Assembly: GCA_028279985.1 (NCBI GenBank) | Contig: JANQMR010000037.1 | Coordinates: 186,001-250,000 of the forward strand | Source: Woeseiaceae bacterium | GTDB taxonomy: Bacteria > Pseudomonadota > Gammaproteobacteria > Steroidobacterales > Woeseiaceae | DNA length: 64,000 nucleotides | Direction: 5' to 3' | Shown: in pieces, positions 7,789 to 16,795 of the stretch | How positions within the stretch are numbered: the first letter of the stretch is position 1 | How the letters are laid out: every line of letters begins with the position of its first letter | Translations under genes and position numbers: made by a program | Notes under the pieces: generated by a model | What the model was told of the DNA's origin: nothing | Database searches by the model: none | Seen by the model: the letters and a program-made list of their open reading frames with translations, nothing else

Positions 7789-8361
7789 ATGAAGAAACTT
7801 CAAAACGAGCACCGCGAGCGGCGCAGCAAAGCGCGCGATCCCGGCCGTGGACTCGTGCTCGTGCACACCGGTGACGGTAAGGGCAAGTCGAGTTCGGCTT
7901 TCGGCGTGATAGTGCGGGCACTCGGTTGGGGTCAGCGCGTCGCCGTCGTGCAATTCATCAAGGGCAAGTGGCAGACAGGTGAGCGGCAGTTCTTCGCCAA
8001 GCTCGAGGGTGCCGTCGACTGGCATACGATGGGGGACGGCTTCACCTGGGACACGCAGGACAAGGCAGGCGATACCGAGGCGGCGCGCAGGGCATTCGAG
8101 CGAGCACGGGGAATGCTCGAGTGCGGAGACTACGATCTCGTCGTCCTCGACGAAATCAACATAGCGCTTCGCTACGACTATCTGACCGCGACAGAAGTGA
8201 AAGCGGGACTCGATGCACGGCACGAGCGCACGAGCGTGATCCTGACCGGCCGCGATGCACCCGAGGAGCTCTGCGCATACGCCGACCTGGTCAGCGAGAT
8301 GCGCGAGATCAAGCACCCCTACAAGGCCGGAATCCGCGCGCAACGCGGCATCGATTTCTAG
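7759..8361 (+). CDS. cobO: Cob(I)yrinic acid a,c-diamide adenosyltransferase
   Basis: The product is 200 residues, normal for the CobA/CobO/BtuR family. It transfers the adenosyl group of ATP to reduced corrinoid cobalt. The P-loop GDGKGKSSSAFG starts at about residue 38; VVQFIKGKWQTGER and DLVVLDEINIALRYDYL are family motifs. Start ATG 7759 lies in the second copy of a tandem duplication; the copy-1 ATG at 7678 leads to a stop after 11 codons and cannot make this enzyme. The gene ends in CTAG six bases before a palindromic element. Confidence 0.95.
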   Translation: MNDADRHVAAMKKLQNEHRERRSKARDPGRGLVLVHTGDGKGKSSSAFGVIVRALGWGQRVAVVQFIKGKWQTGERQFFAKLEGAVDWHTMGDGFTWDTQDKAGDTEAARRAFERARGMLECGDYDLVVLDEINIALRYDYLTATEVKAGLDARHERTSVILTGRDAPEELCAYADLVSEMREIKHPYKAGIRAQRGIDF

Positions 8362-8367
8362 GGTCTG

Positions 8368-8448
8368 CTAGAAGCGGTCTCACCCCCCCGTGGGAGCGGC
8401 TTCCACAGGGCGCTGCAAAGCTAACCGGCTTTTTGAGACCGCTTCTAG
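8368..8448. repeat. CTAG-ended palindromic element, type 2
   Basis: Perfect 15-bp terminal inverted repeats, CTAGAAGCGGTCTCA (8368-8382) and TGAGACCGCTTCTAG (8434-8448), enclose a 51-bp core with a GGAGCGGCTTCC mini-palindrome. It contains no open frame. The right-end CTAG is shared with the left end of the next element. Position just after cobO would also allow a hairpin role at the transcript end. Confidence 0.7.
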
Positions 8449-8505
8449 TGTCCTGTCCGGTTGATTCGCATCATTTCAGCACGACCTAATCGGACAGGAC
8501 GCTAG
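8445..8505. repeat. CTAG-ended palindromic element, copy B
   Basis: Arms CTAGTGTCCTGTCCG (8445-8459) and CGGACAGGACGCTAG (8491-8505) are inverted with one mismatch. The left arm is identical to the complement of the arm at 1420-1434. The two elements at 8368 and 8445 share one CTAG, as if both used the same target. Confidence 0.7.
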
Positions 8506-8563
8506 ACCGCGCGATGTCATCCCCCGTTTGACAACGTCCGGCCGCCACGTCAAGCTTCTCCAC

Positions 8564-8731
8564 AGATGGTGCCGCGAGAATGCGGCCAAAAGGGAACACG
8601 GTGTAAAACCGTGGCTGTACCCGCAACTGTGAGCCGGGAGTGATGGGCCCGACGCCACTGGAACCATACGAAGAAAAGGTTCCGGGAAGGCGGCCCCAAG
8701 CGATGATCGGCAAGCCAGGAGACCTGCCATC
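8564..8731 (+). promoter_or_regulatory. Cobalamin riboswitch
   Basis: The segment has the conserved blocks of the B12-sensing aptamer in order: GGTGCCGCGAGAATGCGGCC, AAAAGGGAACACGGTGTAAA, GGCTGTACCCGCAACTGTG, GCCACTGG, GGGAAGGCGG and the B12 box AAGCCAGGAGACCTGCC (about 8712-8728). It precedes btuB by about 190 bp and should reduce expression of btuB and the coupled transport and assembly genes when adenosylcobalamin is plentiful. Confidence 0.95.
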
Positions 8732-8917
8732 GCGTCGTTCGTCCGGGGGCCGGGATAGTCTCAGCGGACAGTGAAGTCCGGCGTTCCACGCAGCACTTTA
8801 TCTCAGAAACGACATGCCAATGCGGCCGGCCGCCCCGTGGTCTCGACCACGAAGGTCGAAACAGTCGTTGTCTGGGTACCCGGGTTCAGGGCGGCAGGGT
8901 GCCAGTGGAGAGCCATC

Positions 8918-10780
8918 ATGAATATTGCGATTACAGCAATCGCCCGACTAGCGCTTTGCGCGGTCCCCGTCGTTACCCTGTCAGGCACAGCTTCGGCCCA
9001 GGACGAACCGCAGGCGCGGGAAGGCATCGACACCATCGTCGTCACCGCTACACGCCTCGGCCAAACGGCCACGGAAACCGGGTCGAGCCTATCGATCATC
9101 ACCGCAGAAGAGATCGAGGAACTCGGCCTGATCTATGCCCTTGACGCGGTCGCTCAGGCCCCCGGTGTCACGATCAACCAAAACGGCGCGTTCGGCGGCA
9201 ACGCCAGCGTGCGCATCCGCGGTGCCGGCAGCGAACAGACCGTCGTGCTGATCGACGGCATTCCGGTCAACGATCCCACCTCGCCCGGCGGCGGCTTCAA
9301 TTTTGCCCGCCTCGACACCGAGAACATCGAGCGCATCGAAGTGCTCAAGGGACCGCAATCCACGCTCTGGGGCACGGACGCGATCGGCGGCATCGTTTCG
9401 ATCGCCACCAAGTCGCCCGGCGAAGGCTTCGGCGGCGAAGCATTCGCCGAGTACGGATCCTTCGATACGCTAAGGGGAGGCGCCTCGGTTTCCAACGCCG
9501 GCGACGGCGGCGATTTCCGGCTTGCGGCCGTCACGGTCTCGAGTGACGGCATCTCGAAGGCCGACGAGGAGAACGGCAACGGCGAGGAGGACAGCTACGA
9601 TTCGCTGACGCTGTCGGCGAAGGCCGGCCTGAACCTGCCGGGCGAGGCGAGACTCAGCGCCGATGTGCTCCGGACGGATGCCGAGACCGAATTCGACAGC
9701 TTCGTTTTCGGCGCGCAAGGCAACGTCGGAGACGGCGACGAGCTCAGCGAAACGGAGGAGACGGCCGCGAACGTGTCGCTCACGGTTCCGCTCATCGACG
9801 GCCGACTCGACAACCTGTTCCTCGTCGGCTACTCCGATATCAAGCGTGAGAATTTCAGGGGCGGTGTGCCGAGCTTCGACGCCGACGGCGAACGGCTGCT
9901 GTACCGCTACCAGGGAACGCTGAATGCCAATGAGCGCCATCGTCTGGCCTTTGGCGCGGAACATGAGGAAACCACCGCCAACGACGACGAGACGTCGATC
10001 GACGGCCTGTTCGCGCTGTACGAATTGAGGCCGGTTGGCGACCTGACCATCACTGCCGGTTTACGCTATGACGACCATGAGCGGTTCGGCTCGGAGACTA
10101 CAAACCGACTCGCTAGCGCGTGGAACCTGAGTGACAACCTGTCCTTTCGCGCGAGCTGGGGCGAGGGCTTCAAGGCACCGACGATCTTCCAGACGACGTT
10201 TTTCTGCTGTGGCGCAACCGAGCCGAATGCCGAGCTCAAGGCCGAGACATCCGAGGCATTCGATGCCGGCGTCGAGTGGCTGTCGAGCGACGGTCGTTTC
10301 CAGCTCGGCGCCACGGTATTCCGGCAGGAGACGGAGAACCTGATCGACTTCGACTTTGCGATCGGGGGCTATCTCAACATCGCCAAGGTCGAATCGACGG
10401 GCCTCGAACTGTCGGGCGCACTCGCGCTGGGCGATACGCTCAGCCTGTCGCTCGACTACGCATACATCGACGCCGAGGACGGCGACGGCAACGCGCTGCC
10501 ACGCATACCGGAACATTCGGGCGACCTCACGCTGTCCTACGCACCCGCGGGCCCGTTCTCGGGCGCCGTGCTGCTGCGCTACAACGGCAGCGAGACCAAC
10601 ACGGATGCGACGACGCTCGATAGCTGGTTGCGCGTCGACCTTACCGGCCGCTACACCTTGTCCGAGAGCCTCGAAGTCTACGGGCGCATCGAGAACCTGT
10701 TCGACGAGGACTATCAGCAGATCCTGGGTTACGGCACGCCCGGGCTGTCGGCTTCGCTCGGCATCAGGCTGCGCTACTGA
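8918..10780 (+). CDS. btuB: TonB-dependent cobalamin receptor
   Basis: The product is 620 residues from ATG 8918, with GGAG 7 nt upstream and a proper signal peptide (IARLALCAVPVVTLSGTASA). The longer open frame to 8771 would place the start between riboswitch and signal and is rejected. It has a TonB box (DTIVVTATR), a plug domain (about 30-150; VRIRGAGSEQTVVLIDGIPV, IERIEVLKGPQSTLWGTDAI) and a 22-strand-type barrel ending in the terminal aromatic motif IRLRY. It carries cobalamin and probably cobinamide across the outer membrane. The riboswitch upstream and btuF/C/D downstream fix the substrate. Confidence 0.95.
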   Translation: MNIAITAIARLALCAVPVVTLSGTASAQDEPQAREGIDTIVVTATRLGQTATETGSSLSIITAEEIEELGLIYALDAVAQAPGVTINQNGAFGGNASVRIRGAGSEQTVVLIDGIPVNDPTSPGGGFNFARLDTENIERIEVLKGPQSTLWGTDAIGGIVSIATKSPGEGFGGEAFAEYGSFDTLRGGASVSNAGDGGDFRLAAVTVSSDGISKADEENGNGEEDSYDSLTLSAKAGLNLPGEARLSADVLRTDAETEFDSFVFGAQGNVGDGDELSETEETAANVSLTVPLIDGRLDNLFLVGYSDIKRENFRGGVPSFDADGERLLYRYQGTLNANERHRLAFGAEHEETTANDDETSIDGLFALYELRPVGDLTITAGLRYDDHERFGSETTNRLASAWNLSDNLSFRASWGEGFKAPTIFQTTFFCCGATEPNAELKAETSEAFDAGVEWLSSDGRFQLGATVFRQETENLIDFDFAIGGYLNIAKVESTGLELSGALALGDTLSLSLDYAYIDAEDGDGNALPRIPEHSGDLTLSYAPAGPFSGAVLLRYNGSETNTDATTLDSWLRVDLTGRYTLSESLEVYGRIENLFDEDYQQILGYGTPGLSASLGIRLRY

Positions 10781-10786
10781 GAGGCT

Positions 10787-11632
10787 ATGGCAATCCCGAA
10801 GGTCGCGCTGCCGATTCTACTGCTCGCCGCAGGATGCGGCGGCGAGCAGGCGGCAGCGCCCGATTCGTCACCGCAGCGGCCGACGCGCATCGTGAGCCTC
10901 GACCTTTGCGCCGACCAGTACGTGCTGAAACTGGCGGATCGGGAGCGGATACTGGCCGTATCGCCGGATGCGACCGCCGACTTTTCGTACATGCGCGACG
11001 CGGCACGAGGCTTGCGCACGGTGCGCCCGGTCGCAGAGAACGTTCTGGTGTTGAAACCGGATCTCGTGGTGCGCGTTTACGGTGGCGGCCCGAACGCGGC
11101 GGCGTTCTTCGAGCGCGCCGGCGTGCCCGTGCTCTCGCTCGGCTGGGCCGCGGATATCCCGGCCGTGTTCCACGTGATCGAGTCGGCGGCCGCGGGACTT
11201 GCCGAGCATGAGCGCGGCACCCGCGTGGCCGCTGAGATGCGAGAGCGCCTGGCGCGCTTGCCATCCCGCTTGCAATCTCCCGAGGATCGCCGCTCGGCGC
11301 TGTACATGACGCCGGCCGGGGTCACCACGGGCCCCGGTTCCCTGGTGCACGAAGTGCTCGTCGCGGCCGGGCTCGATAATTTTCAAACGCAGCCGGGCTG
11401 GCAGCCCATACCACTCGAGCGGCTCGCCTACGAGAGCCCCGATCTGGTTGCCGCGGCCTTCTTCGATACGCACACCAACCATCCGAACGGCTGGAGCCCG
11501 ATGCGGCATCCGGTGGCCCGCGCGGAACTCCGCGGCCGTCCGGCCGTGTCGATGCGCGGCGCATGGACCGCCTGCGGCGGCTGGTTCCTGATGGACGCCG
11601 TCGAGGCACTGGCCGCCGGAGCGGAGCGGTGA
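10787..11632 (+). CDS. btuF: Cobalamin ABC transporter substrate-binding lipoprotein
   Basis: The product is 281 residues. An N-terminal lipobox LLLAAGC (Cys about residue 17) indicates a lipid-anchored periplasmic protein. The body has the helical-backbone binding-protein pattern of the BtuF/FecB family (RIVSLDLCADQYVLKLAD, VLVLKPDLVV, VPVLSLGWAADIPAVFHVIE). It hands corrinoid from BtuB to the BtuC permease. It starts 6 bp after btuB and overlaps btuC by GTGA. Confidence 0.9.
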   Translation: MAIPKVALPILLLAAGCGGEQAAAPDSSPQRPTRIVSLDLCADQYVLKLADRERILAVSPDATADFSYMRDAARGLRTVRPVAENVLVLKPDLVVRVYGGGPNAAAFFERAGVPVLSLGWAADIPAVFHVIESAAAGLAEHERGTRVAAEMRERLARLPSRLQSPEDRRSALYMTPAGVTTGPGSLVHEVLVAAGLDNFQTQPGWQPIPLERLAYESPDLVAAAFFDTHTNHPNGWSPMRHPVARAELRGRPAVSMRGAWTACGGWFLMDAVEALAAGAER

Positions 11633-12615
11633 CGCGCCTGTTGACACCGGGCCTGCTCCTCGCCTCCGCACTTGCCCTGTTCGCAGCCTGCCTGCTCGGC
11701 TCGACGCCGCTCGAAGCCTCGCGCGTCGTCGCGGCACTCGCCGGCGGCGCGGACGCAGGCGACCGGATCGTCGTCTGGTCGATCCGCCTGCCGCGGGCGC
11801 TCGCCGCCTTCTGCGTCGGGGCGGCTCTCGGCCTGAGCGGTGCCGCTCTCCAGGGCCTCTTGCGTAATCCCCTCGCCGAACCCGGGGTGCTCGGGGTCTC
11901 TGCGACCGCATCGATGACGGCGACGTTCGCACTCTACTACGGACTGGTGGCCATGAACCCGTGGGTGCTGCCGGTGGCCGCGATCTCGGGCGCCATTCTG
12001 GCGACGGCGCTGATCGCGCTCGCCGCCGTGCGCACGACATCGGTCGTCACGCTGATACTCATCGGCGTCGGTCTCGCGAGCTTCGCGGGCGCGATGATGA
12101 GCCTGCTGATGAACCTCGCGCCCAATCCTTTTTCCTTGTCGGACATGGTCAACTGGATGCTAGGCTCGGTCGCCAACCGAAGCTTCGACGATCTCCTGTT
12201 CTCCGCGCCGTTCCTGGCGGGCGGTTGCGCGATCCTGTTTGCGTCCCGCCGGGGCCTGTCCGCGCTCACGCTCGGCGACGAGGCGGCGGGCGGCATCGGC
12301 CTCGACCTGCGCCGCCAGCGCGTGCTCGTCGTGCTCGGCGCGGGGCTCGCGACCGGCGGGGCCGTATCGCTGGCCGGCGCGATCGGCTTCGTCGGGATCA
12401 TCGCCCCACACATCGTGCGGCCGTGGGTCGACCACGATCCGGCCCGCTCGCTGCTACCGTCGGCGATACTCGCGGGCTTAATACTCGTCGTCGCCGATAT
12501 CGGCGTGCGACTCATGCCGACTGCCAACGAGCTCAAGCTCGGCGTCGTCGCGGCGCTCGTCGGGGCACCCGCTTTCGTCTGGATCGCAATGCACAGGAGG
12601 ACCGTCGTTGACTGA
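11629..12615 (+). CDS. btuC: Cobalamin ABC transporter permease, FecCD family
   Basis: The product is 328 residues from GTG 11629, overlapping the btuF stop (GTGA). An in-frame ATG at 11563 lies inside btuF and gives an arginine-rich lead, so it is rejected. It has the multi-helix FecCD fold: LPRALAAFCVGAALGLSGAA, LRNPLAEPGVLGVS and the C-terminal GFVGIIAPHIVR loop that contacts the ATPase. With BtuD it imports corrinoid from the periplasm. Confidence 0.93.
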   Translation: MTRLLTPGLLLASALALFAACLLGSTPLEASRVVAALAGGADAGDRIVVWSIRLPRALAAFCVGAALGLSGAALQGLLRNPLAEPGVLGVSATASMTATFALYYGLVAMNPWVLPVAAISGAILATALIALAAVRTTSVVTLILIGVGLASFAGAMMSLLMNLAPNPFSLSDMVNWMLGSVANRSFDDLLFSAPFLAGGCAILFASRRGLSALTLGDEAAGGIGLDLRRQRVLVVLGAGLATGGAVSLAGAIGFVGIIAPHIVRPWVDHDPARSLLPSAILAGLILVVADIGVRLMPTANELKLGVVAALVGAPAFVWIAMHRRTVVD

Positions 12616-13369
12616 GCTCGCGGTCCGTGCGCTGACGGTCGTGCGCGACGGCGCGACGCTCGTCGATGACGCAAGCTTCCGGTTCCGGACCGGCGAACTC
12701 GTCGCACTGCTCGGGCCGAACGGCGCGGGCAAGACGACACTGCTCCGCGCGGCCCTCGGTCTCGTTCCGCCGGCAGGCGGAACGGCCACGCTGGCCGGCG
12801 ACGACACGCAGCGCTTGTCGCCACGGAAGCGGGCGCGCCAGGCAAGCTATCTGCCGCAACTGCGTCCGCTGGCCTGGCCGAGCCCCGTCCGCGACGTCGT
12901 CGCCCTCGGCCGGTTCTCCCACGGGGCGGCGCTGGGGCGGCTGGGCGACGCCGATCGGCGTGCGGTCGCCGGCGCCCTCGAATCCTGCGGTCTCGCGGCC
13001 TTGGCCGATCGCGCCACGGATACGCTGTCGGGCGGCGAGCTCGCCCGGGTGCACTTCGCGAGAGCGTTCGCGGCGGAAGCGCCCTTGCTGATCGCCGATG
13101 AGCCGGTGGCGGCACTCGATCCGCGGCACCAGCATCGGGTCATGGAGCTCGTCCGCTCGTTTGTGGACAAGGGCGGCGGGGCGCTCGTCGTCCTGCACGA
13201 CATCGGGATTGCCGCCCGGTTCGCCGACCGGCTGCTCTGGATGCGCGGCGGGCGCGTGGTCGCCGACGGTACGCCCGCAGAGACGCTGTCTGCCGAACGT
13301 CTCGCCGAAGTCTACGGTGTCAGGGCCAGCGTCGAGGGCCTTCGTGTACAGATCGAAGGGTCGCTGTGA
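12608..13369 (+). CDS. btuD: Cobalamin ABC transporter ATPase
   Basis: The product is 253 residues from TTG 12608, overlapping btuC by 8 nt. Walker A GPNGAGKTT (about 37-45), Q-loop SYLPQLRPLAW, signature LSGGELARVHFARAF, Walker B LLIADEPVAALD and the switch His in VVLHDIG are all present. It powers the BtuC permease. The stop overlaps the GTG of cobQ. Confidence 0.95.
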   Translation: MTELAVRALTVVRDGATLVDDASFRFRTGELVALLGPNGAGKTTLLRAALGLVPPAGGTATLAGDDTQRLSPRKRARQASYLPQLRPLAWPSPVRDVVALGRFSHGAALGRLGDADRRAVAGALESCGLAALADRATDTLSGGELARVHFARAFAAEAPLLIADEPVAALDPRHQHRVMELVRSFVDKGGGALVVLHDIGIAARFADRLLWMRGGRVVADGTPAETLSAERLAEVYGVRASVEGLRVQIEGSL

Positions 13370-14853
13370 CCGCCCGCGCGCTGATGCTCCAGGGCACGGG
13401 TTCGGACGTCGGCAAGTCCGTCCTGACCGCGGCGCTGGTGCGCATCGCGCGCCGCCGCGGTATCGCCGTCGCCCCCTTCAAGCCGCAGAACATGTCCAAC
13501 AACGCGGCCGCCTGTCCTAACGGCGGCGAGATCGGCCGCGCCCAGGCGCTGCAGGCGCAGGCCGCCGGTCTTGCGCCTCGCGTGGACTTCAACCCGGTGC
13601 TGCTCAAGCCGCAATCCGATCGCACGTCGCAGGTGGTCGTCCACGGCCGGGCCGTGTCGACGCGTGCCGCGGCCGATTACATCGGCGGACGCGGCGCACT
13701 GCTGGAACCGGTGCTAGAGAGTTTCCGGCGGCTTACCGGTGAGTTCGAGCTCATCGTCATAGAGGGCGCGGGCAGTCCTGCGGAGATCAACCTCCGGCGC
13801 GGCGACATCGCCAACATGGGTTTCGCGCGCCGGGCCGGGGTGCCGGTTTGTCTCGTCGCCGACATCGAGCGCGGCGGTGTCATCGCAAGCCTGGTCGGAA
13901 CGCAGGCCGTACTCGATGCCGGCGATGCCGCGATGATCGCAGGCTTCATCGTCAACAAATTCCGCGGCGACCCGCGGCTGTTCGATGCCGGCGTCGACGC
14001 GATCGTCGCGCGCACCGGCTGGCGCTCTTTCGGCGTCGTGCCATGGTTGCCGGCTGCGGCGCGGCTGCCGGCCGAGGACGCGGTCGGCATCGCACCGGCC
14101 GTCCGCACGGACGGCGATGCCCTGCGAATAGCCGCGCCGATGCTCTCGCGCATGGCCAACTTCGACGACGCCGACCCGCTGCGCCAGCAGCGCGGGGTCG
14201 CTTTCGACTGGATTCCTCCCGAGCGCCCCATACCGCGGGAATGCGATGTCGTGCTGCTGTTCGGGACGAAGTCGACGCTCGGCGATCTCGCCTACCTGCG
14301 AGAACAGGGATGGGATCACGACATCCTCGCTCACGCCCGCGGCGGCGGACGGGTACTCGGCATCTGCGGCGGATTCCAGCTACTCGGGCGCCGCATCCAC
14401 GATCCCGCCGGTATCGACGGGACGGGCGGCAGTGCCCAGGGCCTCGGCCTGCTGGACGTCGAGACCACGATGCTGCCGGAAAAAACGGTCCGGGCAGTCG
14501 CCGGTGTCTGCTTCGAGAGCGGCGCGCCCGTCTCCGGCTACGAGATCCACGCCGGAGAGACCCGCGGCCCGGACTGCGAACGGGCCGTGTTCGAGATCGG
14601 CGGACGCCGGGATGGCGCCGTCAGCGCAGACGGCCGCATCGCCGGTACCTACCTGCACGGTATGTTCGCGAATGACGCCTTTCGGGATGCGTGGCTGCGC
14701 CGCGCCGGAGCGAAGTCGCCGCACGAGTACGACTATGCCGCATCCGTCGAGGCAGCGCTGGAGGCACTCGCAGAGCACGTCGAACACGCCGTCGACGTGG
14801 ACGCGCTGCTCGCGGCCGCGCGGCCGGCAACGCTGGCGCACGCCGGGACGTGA
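13366..14853 (+). CDS. cobQ: Cobyric acid synthase
   Basis: The product is 495 residues from GTG 13366. CobQ/CbiP amidates four side chains of adenosylcobyrinate a,c-diamide using glutamine and ATP. The N-terminal dethiobiotin-synthetase-like ATP site is LQGTGSDVGKSVLTAALVRI (about 5-24) and the C-terminal class I amidotransferase site is LGICGGFQLLG (nucleophile Cys about 335) with a late YLHGMF His. It overlaps both neighbours by GTGA. No corrin-ring genes are in this window, so its substrate must be made elsewhere or salvaged. Confidence 0.95.
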   Translation: MTARALMLQGTGSDVGKSVLTAALVRIARRRGIAVAPFKPQNMSNNAAACPNGGEIGRAQALQAQAAGLAPRVDFNPVLLKPQSDRTSQVVVHGRAVSTRAAADYIGGRGALLEPVLESFRRLTGEFELIVIEGAGSPAEINLRRGDIANMGFARRAGVPVCLVADIERGGVIASLVGTQAVLDAGDAAMIAGFIVNKFRGDPRLFDAGVDAIVARTGWRSFGVVPWLPAAARLPAEDAVGIAPAVRTDGDALRIAAPMLSRMANFDDADPLRQQRGVAFDWIPPERPIPRECDVVLLFGTKSTLGDLAYLREQGWDHDILAHARGGGRVLGICGGFQLLGRRIHDPAGIDGTGGSAQGLGLLDVETTMLPEKTVRAVAGVCFESGAPVSGYEIHAGETRGPDCERAVFEIGGRRDGAVSADGRIAGTYLHGMFANDAFRDAWLRRAGAKSPHEYDYAASVEAALEALAEHVEHAVDVDALLAAARPATLAHAGT

Positions 14854-15800
14854 CCGCGGCCACGATGCTGCTCGCCTGGGCGATAGAGGCCGCCGTCGGC
14901 TGGCCCGGAGCCGTCTACCGGCGAATTCGCCATCCGGTAGTCTGGATCGGCTGGCTGGTTACGCGGCTCGACCTTGCGCTCAATCGCGAGCGCCTCGGCG
15001 ACGGCTGGCGCACGTTGGCGGGTGCGCTGGCCGCCGGCACCGTCGTCTTCGTCACCTGGACGGTGGCAAAAGCGGTGACGGTACTGCTGCCGGACGGCCC
15101 GCCGGGAATCGCAGCGGAGGCGCTGATCGCCGCCAGCCTGCTGGCCTCGCGCAGTCTGTACGAGCATGTGTCCGCCGTGGCCGAGTCGCTCACGGCCGAT
15201 TCCATTGCGGCGGCGCGGGAGGCCATCTCGCACATCGTCGGGCGGGATCCGGACGAGCTGGACGAAGCGGGCATCGCTCGCGCGGCACTCGAGAGCCTTG
15301 CGGAAAACGCCTCGGACGGTGTCGTCGCCCCCCTGTTTTGGGGCGTGTTGCTGGGGCTGCCGGGCATCGCCGCCTACAAGGCGGTGAACACGCTCGACTC
15401 GATGATTGGGCATCGCAATGCGCGTTACGAGCGATTCGGCAAATTCGCCGCACGCTTGGATGACGCGGCGAACTGGTTTCCGGCACGGCTTACCGGCGGT
15501 CTCTTCGCGCTGGCTGCCGGCAGGCACGCTGGTACGTGGGGCGTCATGTGGCGCGATGCGCGCCGCCACCGGTCTGTGAATGCCGGCTGGCCCGAGACCG
15601 CGTTGGCGGGAGCGCTGGGGATCCGACTATCCGGGCCGCGCCGCTACGGCGACACGATGGCGACGGAACCGTGGCTGAACGCCGGCGCACCCGACCCCGA
15701 TTCGGTGGCGATGGACGCGGGACTCAGGCTGTACGTTCGGGCGATGCTGTTCGCGGCCGTTCTGCTTGGCATCGTCGCCACCGCACAGGCTGTTTCGTGA
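14850..15800 (+). CDS. cbiB: Adenosylcobinamide-phosphate synthase
   Basis: The product is 316 residues from GTG 14850, the length of CbiB/CobD. It attaches aminopropanol phosphate to adenosylcobyric acid. Seen: HPVVWIGWLVTRLD near the N-terminus, LESLAENASDGVVAPLFWG, YKAVNTLDSMIGHRNARY and RFGKFAARLDDAANWFPARL, all family hallmarks, with several hydrophobic helices for inner-membrane location. The earlier in-frame ATG at 14691 lies inside cobQ and is rejected. It overlaps cobQ and cobD by GTGA. Confidence 0.93.
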   Translation: MTAATMLLAWAIEAAVGWPGAVYRRIRHPVVWIGWLVTRLDLALNRERLGDGWRTLAGALAAGTVVFVTWTVAKAVTVLLPDGPPGIAAEALIAASLLASRSLYEHVSAVAESLTADSIAAAREAISHIVGRDPDELDEAGIARAALESLAENASDGVVAPLFWGVLLGLPGIAAYKAVNTLDSMIGHRNARYERFGKFAARLDDAANWFPARLTGGLFALAAGRHAGTWGVMWRDARRHRSVNAGWPETALAGALGIRLSGPRRYGDTMATEPWLNAGAPDPDSVAMDAGLRLYVRAMLFAAVLLGIVATAQAVS

Positions 15801-16795
15801 GCGAGGATCTTCGCCACGGCGGCGCGCTGGATCGTGTGATGGTCCGATTTCCGGCGGCACCGGTGCCGTGGATCGATCTGTCCACCGGGATCAACCCCTG
15901 GTCCTGGCCGGCGGACCGGGTCGGTCCGGACTCGCTTCACCGCTTACCGACGCAGGGGGATATGGATCGGTGCCGTACGGCGATGGCGCAAGCCTTTACG
16001 GCGCCCGCCTCTGCGCTGACGCTCGTTCCCGGCACCGAAATCGCGATCCGCCTACTGCCTCAAATCCTCGCCGCGCGCCGCGTCGCCGTGCTTTCGCCGA
16101 GCTACGGCGATCATGCCGAGACCTGGGACGCCGCTGGCGTGGAACTCGTCTCAACGGCCGATCCGCTCAGCCACGCAGACAGCGCCGACATCGTCGTGCT
16201 CTGCAATCCCAACAATCCGGATGGCCGGCGCTTCGATGCAGACGTCCTGTCGGATGCCCGCGAGCGACTCGCACGGCGGGGCGGCTGGCTCATCGTCGAT
16301 GAGGCCTACGCCGATCTCGATCCGGCGCTGAGTCTTGCACCGCTGGCGGGATCGCCCGGACTCGTGATCCTGCACTCTACGGGCAAGTTCTTCGGTCTCC
16401 CGGGCCTGCGCCTCGGGGCCGTGCTCGGACCGCCGGCGATCGCTGCCGAGCTGGAACGTCTGCTGGGCGTGTGGCGTATCTCCGGGCCCGCACTCGCTAT
16501 CGGCGCGCGGGCCTATGCGGACACCGATTGGCAGCAATCCATGCGCGGGCGACTCGCCGCGGCGCGCACACGCCTCGACGTATTGCTCGAGGCCGGAGGC
16601 GGACGGATCGCCGGAGGTACGGACTTGTTTCGCTATGTCGAGGTGAACGACGCGCACGCAACCTGGCGCAAGCTCTGCGAGCATGGCATCTATACGCGCC
16701 GCTTCGACTGGACGAGCTCGCATTTGAGAGTCGGCCTGCCGGGGACGCCGGTGGCGGAGGCGCGGCTCGCGAGCGCGCTGTCACTTGAGCACTAG
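15797..16795 (+). CDS. cobD: L-threonine-O-3-phosphate decarboxylase
   Basis: The product is 332 residues from GTG 15797. It is a PLP-dependent class I/II aminotransferase-fold enzyme that makes (R)-1-amino-2-propanol phosphate, the substrate of CbiB. Motifs: IDLSTGINPW at the N-terminus, CNPNNPDGR, LIVDEAYADLDP, HSTGKFFGLPGLRLG (PLP-binding Lys in STGK) and a C-terminal LRVGLPG. The name follows Salmonella usage (CobC in Pseudomonas). Its 3' end overlaps convergent cobU by 15 bp. Confidence 0.9.
   Translation: MSEDLRHGGALDRVMVRFPAAPVPWIDLSTGINPWSWPADRVGPDSLHRLPTQGDMDRCRTAMAQAFTAPASALTLVPGTEIAIRLLPQILAARRVAVLSPSYGDHAETWDAAGVELVSTADPLSHADSADIVVLCNPNNPDGRRFDADVLSDARERLARRGGWLIVDEAYADLDPALSLAPLAGSPGLVILHSTGKFFGLPGLRLGAVLGPPAIAAELERLLGVWRISGPALAIGARAYADTDWQQSMRGRLAAARTRLDVLLEAGGGRIAGGTDLFRYVEVNDAHATWRKLCEHGIYTRRFDWTSSHLRVGLPGTPVAEARLASALSLEH

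Noticed and set aside
8771..8917. Upstream extension of btuB to ATG 8771
   Set aside because: It would put 49 non-signal residues before a clear signal peptide; ATG 8918 has a good ribosome site.
10868..13115. Minus-strand open frames of about 390 codons opposite btuF, btuC and btuD
   Set aside because: Arg/Pro-rich translations with no domain pattern, fully explained by codon bias of the plus-strand genes.
14246..15463. Plus-strand open frame of 405 codons across cobQ and cbiB
   Set aside because: Out of frame with both recognised enzymes and of low-complexity composition.
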